Positions 23,760-34,586 of a stretch of DNA of 64,000 nt are shown here, in pieces. The DNA comes from Eulemur rufifrons. Lineage: Eukaryota; Chordata; Mammalia; Primates; Lemuridae. The stretch lies in contig NC_090989.1 of NCBI RefSeq assembly GCF_041146395.1, forward strand, positions 218,520,843 to 218,584,842, read 5' to 3'. Under the pieces are notes generated by a model that saw nothing but the letters and a program-made list of their open reading frames with translations, did not search any database and was not told where the DNA came from. Position numbers and translations under genes: made by a program. Numbering within the stretch: position 1 is the stretch's first letter; each line of letters starts with the position of its first letter.

Positions 23760-26290
23760 TGGCATTGTTTCAGGCCATCATTTTTTAGTTAATGGAAAAT
23801 TCCAAAAGATCTCCAAAAATTAAACCACTTCTTTATTTTGTGGCTCTTTTAAACTGTCCTTGCTGGTTCAGGTCTGAGGACTTTGTTTCTGTGGTTGAAA
23901 TCTTCAATTACTATTGTTGTTTACATTGAACCTCTAAGTTTAACTTTCTGTTTGCAACTGACATGGTCTTCTATCTCCTATGCAAAATTCTTGTGCTATT
24001 GGTTGTTGCATCTTTTCTTATCGAGGACAAAATTTCTCTGGCTGAGATTATGACTGCACAAAAAAACCCATTTTGAACTGTTGCCAATTTTAAAGCCAGG
24101 AAGTTCAATAGGGGAAAACAGTCACTTTTCCTGTCTCTAGACATCCCTTGAGGCAGTTTACTTCTCAAGGACCATCCCTTAGGGAATATTGGGCCAAGTG
24201 AAGCATTGCCAAGGGAGACCTAGGGCTTAGAACAGCCAACTATAATCTTCCCATGTTTGTCAGCTTAGATTTCTCAAGGAAGACAGCTTTTTGCAATCTT
24301 ATTCTTTCCTTTCTGCTTGTATCTTCTTTCCCTTCCTCGTCATTTCTACGATGTTCCTTCAGTGTGGTCACAACTTCCCCTGCCACTCCCCTATTGAGAC
24401 TTTTAAGTCTCTTTCTCTCTGATTTGAATTACACACAAGTGTGTTGTAGTAACTTGTACTTATTTTGGCTCGTTGTGTAAGTAATTGAACAACCATTAAC
24501 AGAAGATAATTGATTGACAGAGTTCCATTATTCTTGGAATAAATAGAAAGTCTCTGGACTGAGATTGAAGAGCTAAAAAATCGTCTTGGAAATGTAGAGC
24601 ATAGATTTATAGAATATATTTCTGAAGCGCTAATGCCACTCTTAAGGAGATAGAGAATGACTTCATTTCATGCTTCCATACATGTTTTATACCCACCCTA
24701 AAGTTCCTCAAATAACATGCAAATATATGAATGGGTGGAGCACTAGAAACCAAAGGTGAAAAACTCATTTTTAAGGTAGGGGTGAGTGAAATAACACATT
24801 TGTGGTAGCTGGATAAAAGTAAAATCTGTCAATAAGTTTTTTCATCAGCATAACATCAAATTATAGTCTTATGGATTCCCCCACTATTTAGCTAAGCTGA
24901 TTGCTTAAATTATAGTGTGCAGATGAAAAGTTTTTGTCAATTCTTGCGAGTCTTCCACTTCATAAACTCAACATATATAGATGGTTGTGTGTATATCTCC
25001 TGATGTTTCCTTGTGAGTGAATTTCCTGGTGGTCATATTGGCGACATCAACTGTGCTTAACCAGTTGAAAGTTTAATTGATACTATTGCCAACACTTGTT
25101 CTCATTTTGCAAAACAACAGATTTGGGCTAACTGAAGGGCTTATGGATGATAGCACTTTAGCCTAGCTGAATTTGGTGATGCTATTTTATAGCAAACTCA
25201 AGTAGAGGGGTGAACACTTTTATAATGGAGATCACCACACTGGTTAATCCAGTGTAGCCCTAGCTACAGCCCAGTGTCTCCATAAATAATAGTTATCAGG
25301 TATGACCCATCAGTGTTGACAGGAGACATGCAATTTGATGCAATTGACAATTTCCTTGTAAACATTCAATGAATTCTTATTTCTATTAGCTGTGGAAGAT
25401 TTAGAATTTGGGTTTAAACTTGGATATTTTGCTATTTCAAGAACCATTTTGTCACTCATTCTGCTTTCCCTTTTCACTCAACTGCAGCAATTTGAATGGA
25501 AGGCAGTATTTTTTTGAAACAGCTATTGATGGGTTTTTAGGGGAAAAGCATCTAATTACTGGTGGGGAAATCCCTCTAGCTTTCCTCTATTTTTGAAAGA
25601 TAAATGAGAAGACTGTTGATGTTTAACTAACTCCAATTATGTTTCCATTTAGTTCATGCTATTGAGGTTGATTTGTATGTAACCACAGTGAGTTGTTGAT
25701 GTACAGAATCATGTTTTTTTTTCTTGTAATTGTAAGAGATCACAGTGGCATTTACACCTGCTAATGATAAGCTTTCATTAGGATGATTGATTGCTTCCAT
25801 TGATTTATTTGATATGTAGGCATTCCTGTAGCGTGAGTTTTCACTTTAAAATGTACACAGTTCATCATTTGGGCTCTTCTCTGCATTGCCATTAATGGGA
25901 TTTTGAGCATGTATTTTTCCAAAGGTCTACCTTGATTAAGTAAAAATTTATTATTCCTGAAGAAATAAGAATTACTAAATGCTTTTTCTGGGTTTGAGGG
26001 AATGCTTATTGAACATTATCAATGTTTAACATTTAGATGTCTCTTCTACTTGATATCAGTGATTGTCAGTTTATTCAGACCTCTGTTGTTAGAGTTGGAG
26101 TCAGATTTGTAATCAAAGGGATGTTCACGGTTTAACACTACAAAGAGTAGAACCAACTCATACTGGTTCTTTCTAGGCTCTGGATTACATTTTAAAACTC
26201 CTTTTTAATTATCAATCTGTGAAAGTGAACTAAGTGAATCCGTCATTACTAGGAAATCTTATTCAGGAAAAACATGCACACGCACAAATA
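23760..26290. other. Long unassigned stretch, possible conserved island at 25600-25950
   Basis: No transposon family is recognised. 25600-25950 is repeat-free, with TAAT/ATTA-rich motifs ('ctaatgataagctttcatta', 'gattgattgcttcc', 'gccattaatgggat') resembling homeodomain-binding clusters of developmental enhancers. That is inference from texture only. Confidence 0.35.
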
Positions 26291-26294
26291 TGAA

Positions 26295-26344
26295 TGTATA
26301 TATTATATATGTATATATGTGTGTGTGTATATATATATATATGA
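26295..26344. repeat. (TA)n/(TG)n microsatellite
   Basis: Alternating TATATA, a short pure TG tract and a second TATATA tract; a compound dinucleotide repeat likely to vary in length. Confidence 0.95.
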
Positions 26345-26514
26345 TATGAGTGGTTTGGTACAGAAGGAAAGAGAAATGTAGTCCACCATGTGTACTTATT
26401 GAAAGTTTGAAAGTTTTGGAGAAAAATTTATGGGAAATAAGTTTCCCACTGCCTAGTACAGATTCCTAGAATCCATAATTTGAAAGCAAAAGATACTTGT
26501 ATTTTTATAGTGAG

Positions 26515-26990
26515 TTGTATTGTATTCCCCTAAAAGATATGTTCACATCTTAACCCAAATACCTGTGAATATGCCTTTGGGAAATAAGGTCTTTGCAGAT
26601 ATAACTAAGTTAAGGATCTAGAGATGAGATTATTCTGGATTTAGAAAGGGTCCTAAATCCAATGACTGGTGTCTTTATAAGAGAAAGGAGTGGGAGACTT
26701 GCCACACATAGGGAAGAAGGCAATGTGCAGATGGAAGCAGAGATTGAGTTATGCTGCCACAAAGCAGGAGGCCTGGAATGAGGAACCAGAATGCTGGAGC
26801 CACCAGTGGCTGGAAGAGGCAAGGAAGAATTCTCCCCTAATGCGTTCAAATGGAGCACGGCCCTGCCGATACCTTGGCTTTGGATTTATGGCATCCATAA
26901 TTGTGAGAAAACAAATTTCTTTTGTCTTCAGTCACCAAGTTTTTGGCAATTTGTTGCAGCATCGCCAGGCAACTAACACAATGCTCATAC
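26515..26990 (+). mobile_element. MLT1-type MaLR LTR
   Basis: Consensus blocks appear in the LTR order: 'gtattgtattcccctaaaa' near 26518, 'aaataaggtctttgcag' at 26582, 'aatccaatgactggtgtctttataagag' around 26656-26683, 'gccgataccttggcttt' near 26867, 'tgtgagaaaacaaatttctttt' near 26903 (polyadenylation region) and a terminal 'ggcaactaacaca'. It is a diverged solo LTR of an ERVL-MaLR element. The overlapping open frames on both strands (82-101 residues) are shadows. No 5-bp duplication is identified with certainty. Confidence 0.88.
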
Positions 26991-28639
26991 TATAGTCCAT
27001 GTGAATGGCTTTCCCTAAATTTGTGCTGTGTGACACCTGCATGACTTGACTAGGTGATCCTGACCTTCCTGTTTAGAAAACATCCACTTATCCATTGCAA
27101 AATTTACTCCTTGATATTGGTATCCATGACATGTGATTTATGGACTCTATTGTACTTTGATTTACTTATTTTTTAATCATAGTCAAGAAATTATACATTC
27201 CTATAAAGCTTTCCTAGTTAAATTTTAATCAAGTTAGTCTTGTGGCTTGGACATTTTATTTAGATTACCTAAGAGCTCACTTTATGGTTTCTATAGTTAT
27301 CCCTTTAGCTTTTATAAAATGCTTACAAATTTAGCACTTTATATAATTGTCTTTTTTATTGTTATGCACACAAACTGTTTACACAATAATAAAGTGGGAA
27401 CATACACAGGTTAAGCCTCCTGCCCTTAGATAAAGAATAACAGGGACTCAGGAGAGACCTCTCTCTTCTCAGAACTCTTACTGTACTTGCTGTCAGTATA
27501 CTCAGGTGAACACTTGGCTATACAAAGATGGGCTTCATGTGAAATCATTTCTTGGGTGTAAATCTTATCTTCACCACTATGGCACAAGTTTTCTGAAAGC
27601 AGCAATTGCCTTAAGCCCTTCACGTAACCATCACTCTCCAGGGATGTTTCTGGTATAGTAGCTTGCAAAATGCTAATCCAACAAAATTGATGTGTGGGCT
27701 TCTAGCTCAGACTTCAGTACTTTAGATCATTTCTAGAAATTTCCACAGGATGTAAGAATGTATAATGATGAAAAATCACCAAACCCCTCCCTGTGACATC
27801 TATTACTTTATTACTTAATTGATTCTCAAGTTTAGGAGAAAAGAAATTAAATATTATAGAGGGAAAGATTTTATAAACTAATTGATTGTTTAGAAGTCCT
27901 CTAACCTCAAAAAGAAATACACATAACATATTCCTCGAGGAAGGTAACTTTGGAAGCTAAATTTGTGACAAAGGTTTTTTTGAGGGGGAAGATAGGAAAG
28001 AAATGAGATGTAATGGTAACAAAATGGTTCTGTAGATTGAAAATTGGGCAGCTCTTGCAATTTGGAGGAATGGAGGGAACGGGTAACTTTAGTCCAGTGT
28101 GGGGGGGAAAAAAAGCATGGATTGGTCACTCTGTATTGAACTTGAGTATTTCTTATTTTAATTGACAACATTCACATCTTTGAGCTTCTCATTTAGACTT
28201 TGATAAAATCAACTTGCAGAGGCAGATGGCAGGCTGTTATTTTTAATTCACAAGCCATGTTAAATGTATGCCATATGTTATAGAACTTTTCAGGCTCAGC
28301 CTTTTGAGTGCTACCACAATAAACTCACCAACTTACAGAAAAGGAAATCTGACAGGAAGAATTATGCACTTGCGGGTTACATTTTTGAAAACCAAAGTCA
28401 GTTACTTGTCTCTTTGCCTGATTTAAGGAGGGGGTGGGTGAGGAAGAAAAAACTTCTCAGCAAAATGAGAAGCCACACATTGAAATGATAATGTCTGTGT
28501 AAAAGAGAAGTGGGATTATGAGGTCTGATTGTTGCTTTGTACTGAGAAGTGATATGTCCTATCAACAGTATGACACCTCTGAAGAATATGTGAGACAGCC
28601 CACTATAATCCATCAAGAGACTGAAACATGAGTTCTAAT
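26991..28639. other. Unassigned, mostly unique sequence
   Basis: No repeat family or gene is recognised. Open frames of 70-93 residues on both strands carry no known motif. Confidence 0.4.
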
Positions 28640-28775
28640 TTGTATACTGCCAATGACCTTCAGCAGAAGACTCATCTCTTTGGCCTTCAGTAGCACATAC
28701 ATCAAATAAAAAAGTTGAATTAGGTAATTTCTAAAACCTCTTCCAGAATTTACATTTGTACTTTACATACTACAA
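28640..28775 (+). mobile_element. MIR/L3-tailed SINE fragment
   Basis: 'aatgaccttcagcagaagactcatctct' around 28652-28679, followed by 'gaattaggtaatttctaaaacctcttccag' up to 28746, resembles a MIR-like SINE body with the 'ggactagatgatctctaaggtcccttccag' tail found on L3/CR1-related elements. The match is diverged and borders are uncertain. Confidence 0.5.
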
Positions 28776-29457
28776 ATCACAATCTATACTCCTGGCTGCT
28801 TATGGTTAATTACTGCAATTTTAATAGGTGCCAGATTATAGATAATTGCTCCTTTTTAGAGCAATGCTTCACTTGACAAGACTTCTTTGGTTGCTATTAA
28901 GGAAGGTCACCATGGTTGTTCCACAAAGATTCTGTTGAGTTACTTTTATGAAATATGTGTGTTTATTCATCTCTGTGTCTTCGATCTTTGTTAGAGGTTT
29001 AACATCTGAGACATTACACTGGGAATAGAGATACAAGCAAAGCTTTTGGCCACCTGCCTCTGCTCTCCTGGAGACAAGTCAGTTTCTGGAGACATGATTC
29101 TAGAGTGTGATCAGGATTTAGGAAACCCAGAGATCTTTATCCACTGATGAAAACTTTTGTCAGTGTGTACTTATCATAATATTTAATATAAGTGTCGACA
29201 TTCATATTAAATTGTCTGTTAAAATGAGTTTTTATAAACCTCTAAATTCCCTTTTTGATTCCTTAAGTAGCACAGGAAATGCTTTCTGTTTCACGATCAC
29301 GAAGTGAGAGGGGACCGTCAGATGACATCAGAAATATCTGAACTATCTGGTTGGGCTGTGGGGGCAAAGAAGGAAGGAAGTTTTACAGGAAAATCACAAA
29401 AGGAAACTGTGGCTTTCAGAGAATAATTGACACTATGGTCTTCCTTCTTTCTCACAG
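28776..29457. other. Unassigned unique sequence
   Basis: No repeat family is recognised. It leads into the exon-like island at 29458. Confidence 0.4.
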
Positions 29458-29537
29458 GATCCTCGTCCTTTTTAGTGTCCTGTTCTTACCCTGGGAACCC
29501 CGAATATGACAATCACGCTCAACAGGAAGCACAAGAT
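29458..29537 (+). other. Exon-like interval with strong splice signals (unproven)
   Basis: A pyrimidine tract ending in 'ttccttctttctcacag' places an acceptor AG at 29456-29457, and 'gat|gtaagt' gives a near-consensus donor at 29538. The 80-bp interval is open in one frame (starting with two leading bases), encoding a short peptide containing YPGNPEYDNHAQQEAQD. I recognise no protein family. It could be a lncRNA or UTR exon, a cassette exon, or coincidence. No partner exon is identified in the window. Confidence 0.2.
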
Positions 29538-29889
29538 GTAAGTCAGGACTTACCTGGTGTGTTTTGGGTCAGGTGGAGACAGGTGATAGAGTGCCTGTGT
29601 CTGAAATATGAAATTGTTTCATAAAGGATCAATTTCTTTGGATTAAGCTGTATCCTGCATTAAAGGTGGGGATCGCACAGGAAATCTGCCCCTTTCATAG
29701 CTCACAGTCACCTTTGTATAATGCTCAGGCCCTTTGTTTATTGTAAGCTCCTAGTTCTTATTCCAATGTGATAAACTAACACAGCATCTCCCTGAGATAG
29801 TTTTCTTGCTCCTTCCTGGTTTGACTGTTTCCACTGCAAACAGCATTGAAAGAGAGCTGTCCCCTGTTCCCACACCCCTGCCTGCACTT

Positions 29890-30095
29890 ATGTCCTCCAC
29901 TGTTCTCCCTCCCTAAGCACACTACTTTTATGGTCCCCTCTTTATGTGTTTGTTTTCCCCACTTCCTGAGCCTGAACTTCTGAGGGTAGGAGCTCTGTCC
30001 TTTTTATCTCTATACTCTCAATGTCTAGCTGGACCTGGTACATAATAAGGACATAATTCGATGTTTACTGAGTAAAAAAGCTGAATGAAAGTGCA
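29890..30095 (+). mobile_element. L2 LINE 3'-end fragment
   Basis: 'gagggtaggagctctgtcc' near 29982, 'tctatactctcaatgtctag' and 'ggtacataataaggaca' near 30036 match the last 150 bp of L2 (the '..gggcagggact..tgcctggcacatagtaggtgctcaat' pattern). Sequence back to 29640 may also be L2 but is too diverged to assert. Confidence 0.65.
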
Positions 30096-30950
30096 ATAAA
30101 GCATGAGTTAATGAACAGCCTATCTGGTTAGGTTGAGAACTGCCTCAATTTCTAGGTCATTTATATATTTTCTCATTGATGCGCCAACAGTTTCACTAAT
30201 TATTTCACTGAAGAGGTTGATAAAATCAGAACTCACTGCTTCCTGTATAGGGTTTGTCTTTTGTGTATGTGTGTAAATCCACACATGCATATTTATACTG
30301 AAATAAAGTTTTAAACTGGAAATTATTTGTTTCACAATGTTGGTTTAATCATTCCCACTAATCTTTTTGTTGCCTTCAAAGTTTCCAGAACATTTTTATA
30401 TATAGATATCTGGTCAAAGTGTGCTGCACTGCCAACTGCAGTTGAGATTTGAGAGTCCAGAATAGACGGACCAGATGGGCAGCTTCCCTCACAGTAGAGT
30501 TTCCCAAAGTGCATTCAGCTGAATACTTGTTTTGCGGGGTGTTAAATGGGATGTTACTAGGTGTTATGAGAAAAGAAACAGAGATAGAGATAAAGACAGA
30601 CAGAGAGATTTATATACTCATATCATATGCACATATGAGAAACATTTGAATTAAATGAAGTTAAACAGATTTATTATTTCAAGATTTTTCAGAATCTTTA
30701 ATTCACCAACATGCTTTGAAAATGAACATGAAACGGAAATTAACTTGGGCATTTCTCACATTTATTTTTTGTAATGAAACTTCTAATTTGTAAAGCATCT
30801 CCAAAGACAGTTGGTCCTCTAAAACCTTGGGAAATTGCTGGATTATTACATGGCAATTGAAGGGCAGCCTAGTGGTTATGCCACATTTTGTGAATTCATA
30901 GGTTCTTGTGGGTATAACATATTTCTGAGATCTCGGTTTGTCCTGAACTC
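30096..30950. other. Unassigned sequence
   Basis: Nothing recognisable apart from short A/G-rich patches (for example 30573-30608). Confidence 0.4.
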
Positions 30951-30962
30951 TGGTATACATGT

Positions 30963-31355
30963 ATTTCTTTCTTTCTTTTTTTTTTTATTTCAGCTTATTA
31001 TGGGGGTACAAAAGTTCAGGTTATATATACTGTCCATGCCCCCCCATCCCCCCAAGTCTGAACTTCAAGCGTGTCCGTTCCCCAGACAGTGCGCATCGCA
31101 CTCATCATGTAGGTATACACCCATCCCCTCCCCCCTCCCCCCACCTCTGTCCAATACCCAATTGGTGTTATTCCCAAATGTGCACTTAGGTGATGATCAG
31201 GGAAACCAATTTGCTGGTGAGTACATGTGGTGCTTATTTTTCCATTCTTGGGATACTTCATTTAATAGAATGGGTTCCAACTCTCTCCAGGAGAACAAAA
31301 GAGATGCCATATCACCATTGTTTCTTATAGCTGAGTAATACTCCATGGTATACAT
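30963..31355 (-). mobile_element. Young strepsirrhine L1, 5'-truncated, antisense
   Basis: Poly-T from 30966 followed by 'ttattatgggggtacaaaag' is the reverse complement of the strepsirrhine L1 3' end, and 'gagtacatgtggtgctt' near 31218 to 'gagtaatactccatgg' at 31332-31347 is the antisense C-terminus of ORF2. The rest of L1 is absent (about 390 bp retained). TGGTATACATGT occurs at both ends (30951-30962 and 31346-31357), a likely 12-bp target duplication, though the right copy overlaps L1's own sequence. The 167-residue frame on the plus strand is a shadow of this element. Confidence 0.9.
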
Positions 31356-31359
31356 GTTT

Positions 31360-32640
31360 CTGGATTTTATTTGATACCTGGCTTCTGGCCAGGGTAGTAA
31401 TGCTTCCCACTCATATTCTTGGTTCCTTGTCTTTTCCAGGCAGCATCCAATTAGAAAATCAGAATCATCTCAAGATATTTTAAACCAAGGAGATCTGATT
31501 CAGGGGATTGTTTAAGAGGTATGAGAAAGTCTTAGAAAGAAAATAGTAGAAGGTAGAAGGGGACTGGAAAAAACAAAAGGAAATTTGGGGCTTTGTTTTT
31601 TAAATTCATGATCCTGAAGCTGCTAAATACCTCTAGGCTTGAGCCACTCTAGTCTCCACACTGAGTTGCCCTCGAGGCACTGCTGCTGCCTCTGCTGTAG
31701 TTGGACCCATACCTATGCCACTGAGTTGGATTCATCCAGAAGGCTGAACTCTCACTGATGCTGCTGAAACTGCCACCCACACAGCTAGAGCCCACAGTCA
31801 CTTGTAGTTGCCCTCATGGCTGCTACTAGTGAAGAGTTGGCCAAAAGGAAAAATAAAATGTCATCTCACTTGTCTCCTACTATTGTCTTCCATCAACAGA
31901 ACTCATTAGGAACTCAACTGGCAAGGTGGTTTTAGAAATGTGGCATGCAAGCCTCCAGCCCTGATGGTGTGTAGATTATAGAAAGGCAAGTGTAGAGATG
32001 AAAGCAACAGACAATCTTGGGCATAGTCTACTTCTTAGGTACTCTGCATCCATAAGCACCTTTCTATTCATGCTTAAGCTTTTGTACAAGAATAAGAGGC
32101 ATTGAATTTCTCCTTAACAACCTGTACTATCACTTTTATAAATAGAGACACTCAAACCATTGGTAAAATTTTTTGACTATAAAATTGCCCATGATATGGA
32201 TCTTCTGTGTAAAAGCCTGTATTGATCTGCATTTGTTTCTTTATGCAGTTTACATGCTAAGGTTCATCGTTATAGTCACTTCCTTACAAATTTTCTCCAC
32301 TTTTCAGTCTTTTTTATTCTACTTGACAAACTTCAATCCCAGATTAACCCTGATCAGCTATTTTGTTCTATACCTGCTCCCTTTGCAGGCAAGTATTACT
32401 GGAGAAAACCATGTAAACGAGAAGACTTCTATCAGAATAAGTTAAAATCACCAACCTCAAGTGAGCATTCAGTACTGCTCAGCTGCCCAGTATTTGTCTA
32501 CTAAGTTTGTCGTCTACTCTGTGCAATGATTATTTCAACATCCCTGCTCACTTCCCTACATTCAATAACACTGGGAAAAAAGAAACCAATATCTCTAAGC
32601 TCTGCCATCTTGCCAAGAGAAAGTCTTACATAAATCCACA
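31360..32640. other. Unassigned; 31470-32040 has the look of an old interspersed repeat
   Basis: 31640-31990 (pyrimidine-rich with 'cttgtctcctactattg', 'aactggcaaggtggttttagaaatgtggcatgc') has the texture of an old mammalian LTR or DNA repeat, but I cannot name the family. The rest is unrecognised. Confidence 0.3.
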
Positions 32641-34140
32641 TCTATATCTAATCTTCTCTTAGTCCATGTGCCACAAGAAGGAAGCTATTCATCATTCTCC
32701 TGAAGGCTAATGCCTTCTGGAATCCAACGTCTCTCAGCTCCTCAAGATTTCTGCTTAAAAAAAAAAATTCACACCATCATTGTCCATCTCTGACTCTGCA
32801 TTATTCCCATGATCAGATCAACATGTGTTAGAATTTTAACTCATAAAATAAAACAACCCTCTATTGTCTTTCATTATCTTTTTGCTACTTTATTTTTCTG
32901 TTACATTTCAGAAGTTGTCTAACTGCACTGCGTCTGCTTCCTCATTTTTCAATTATTCTTCTCTGATTCCAAGTTTGTGTTCTGCCACCAACTCTCCACT
33001 AATACTACTCATGGCAAGTAACCAACAAACTTTTTTTAAGGAAATCCAGTAGACAGATACTTTCATGCTCATCTTGGCGTGGTTGACTTCTTTCTTTTTC
33101 TGAAAGTTTACTCTCATTTTGGTGTTTATTTCTTAATATAGCTACACTATGAAAAAAGTACTCCTATACGTTAATATTCTTTAGGCTCATATCTTAAGGA
33201 GATATTCTCTTTCTCCATACTGTCCCTAAAAGTTTCTGTTAATTCTCAAGATTATTGATAACTCTAAAACCCCCATCTCCAGCCAAGAGCATGCCTCTGA
33301 GATCCAGTCTGGAATACAAAACTAAATTCTTTACAACTCCACTTAAATATCTCTCAGGCATCTACAAATCTTTAAAATTTAACCTGTAGCTTTCTCTTTC
33401 AAACCTATTTATTTCACAGTGTTCCTCATTTCAGAAAATAGTCCTATCCATTTACAAAACCAGATATTCGGTAATCCTCTTTATTTATTCTTTCTTTTAT
33501 CTTCCTCATTCATTTAATCAGTATGACCTATAGATTTCATAGAAAATTATTTCTCTCCATCTTCACTGCTACCAACTTGTCTAGGGCTCCATCTATTCAC
33601 AATTAGACTAAATTTCATCCTCTTATCGTGTTCTACAAGGTAGTACATAACTTGACCTTGCTCTACTTTTCTGACTTCATCTCCAGTCTTTTATCCTCAT
33701 TTACTCCCTTTAAGCACCCTGGGATTCCTTTCAGTTCTTCAAATAAATCAGTTTATTCCCTTATTTAGGATCTTTTGTCATCCTTTCTTCCATTGCTGTA
33801 ACTCTCTTCCTCCAGCTCTTCAAATTCTGGCATTTTCTCATCCTTCATAACTTGTCAAAGATGTTTACCTTCATTGCCTTACTTCCTTTCTCCCATTATT
33901 CTCCTACAATATTTATTTTATTTTCATCTTAGAAATGATTTCAATTCATGATTCTCTATATATAATTTTTGTTTTATTGATTGATTTTGTGGATCCCTTT
34001 ATAGGTTGTAAGCTCTATAAGGCAGGAACTTGCTCAATTCTATTTAGTAGTAATTATAAGAGTAGTAGTTCCAGTAGTAGTTCCAGTGCCTGACATATAG
34101 TAGATACTCAACAATATTTGCTGAAAGAATGGAAGCATGA
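32640..34140 (+). mobile_element. Long L2 LINE relic, ORF2 C-terminal third to 3' end
   Basis: About 1.5 kb follows L2 in order: 'ctgattccaagtttgtgttctgccacc' near 32963, 'actactcatggcaagtaacc' near 33004, 'aaatatctctcaggcatctac' near 33345, 'ctctccatcttcactgctaccaacttg' near 33553, 'tacaaggtagtacataacttgacc' near 33636, and the terminal 'gttgtaagctctataaggcagg' and 'gtgcctgacatatagtagatactcaa' at 34005-34112. It is a CR1-clade non-LTR retrotransposon, with all frames decayed. Its antisense or sense short frames are not genes. Confidence 0.88.
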
Positions 34141-34287
34141 AGAGTTGTCTTAAATGGAATTAATTGCAGAAGGAACCTCATAGAGGAGTATGATTGTTTA
34201 AATTTCATCCATTGTACTCTAACAAGAAACCTGGATAGAAAATTGTTTGGTTTGGAGAATTAAATACAGGGAGGTAAGACTATCCCA

Positions 34288-34341
34288 CTTGAATTTGGAC
34301 ATTAACTTGAATTTGGACATTAATTTGAATTTGGACATTAA
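34288..34341. repeat. Three tandem copies of an 18-bp unit
   Basis: The unit CTTGAATTTGGACATTAA occurs at 34288-34305 and 34306-34323, and with one change at 34324-34341. The near-identity of copies implies recent duplication or ongoing homogenisation. Confidence 0.95.
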
Positions 34342-34586
34342 CCATCTGCAGCTATCTCAGAGCTAACTTCTCTGAGGCTATCCTCATAGAAGAAGCTCTT
34401 TGTCAGCCAAATGATGAAGAAACTCTGAAAATAATTTCAGACTAAGGCTCCTGTTATGGTTTGAATGTGCCTCTCCAAGCAAAACAAAACAAAAAAAGCA
34501 GGTATTGAAAACTTAATCCACCATGCAACAGTATTCGGAGGTGATGCCTAATCGGAAATGTTTAGGTTATAAGGACTCCATTCTCA

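Noticed and set aside
28680..28720. Possible U6 snRNA pseudogene ('cttcagtagcacatacatc')
   Set aside because: Similarity to the U6 5' stem is limited to about 15 bases; the following sequence fits a MIR/L3-tailed SINE better and lacks the U6 ACAGAGA region.
30835..31338. 167-residue open frame, longest in the window
   Set aside because: It lies almost entirely in the antisense strand of a young L1 3' UTR and ORF2 end; its proline-rich part is the C-rich block.
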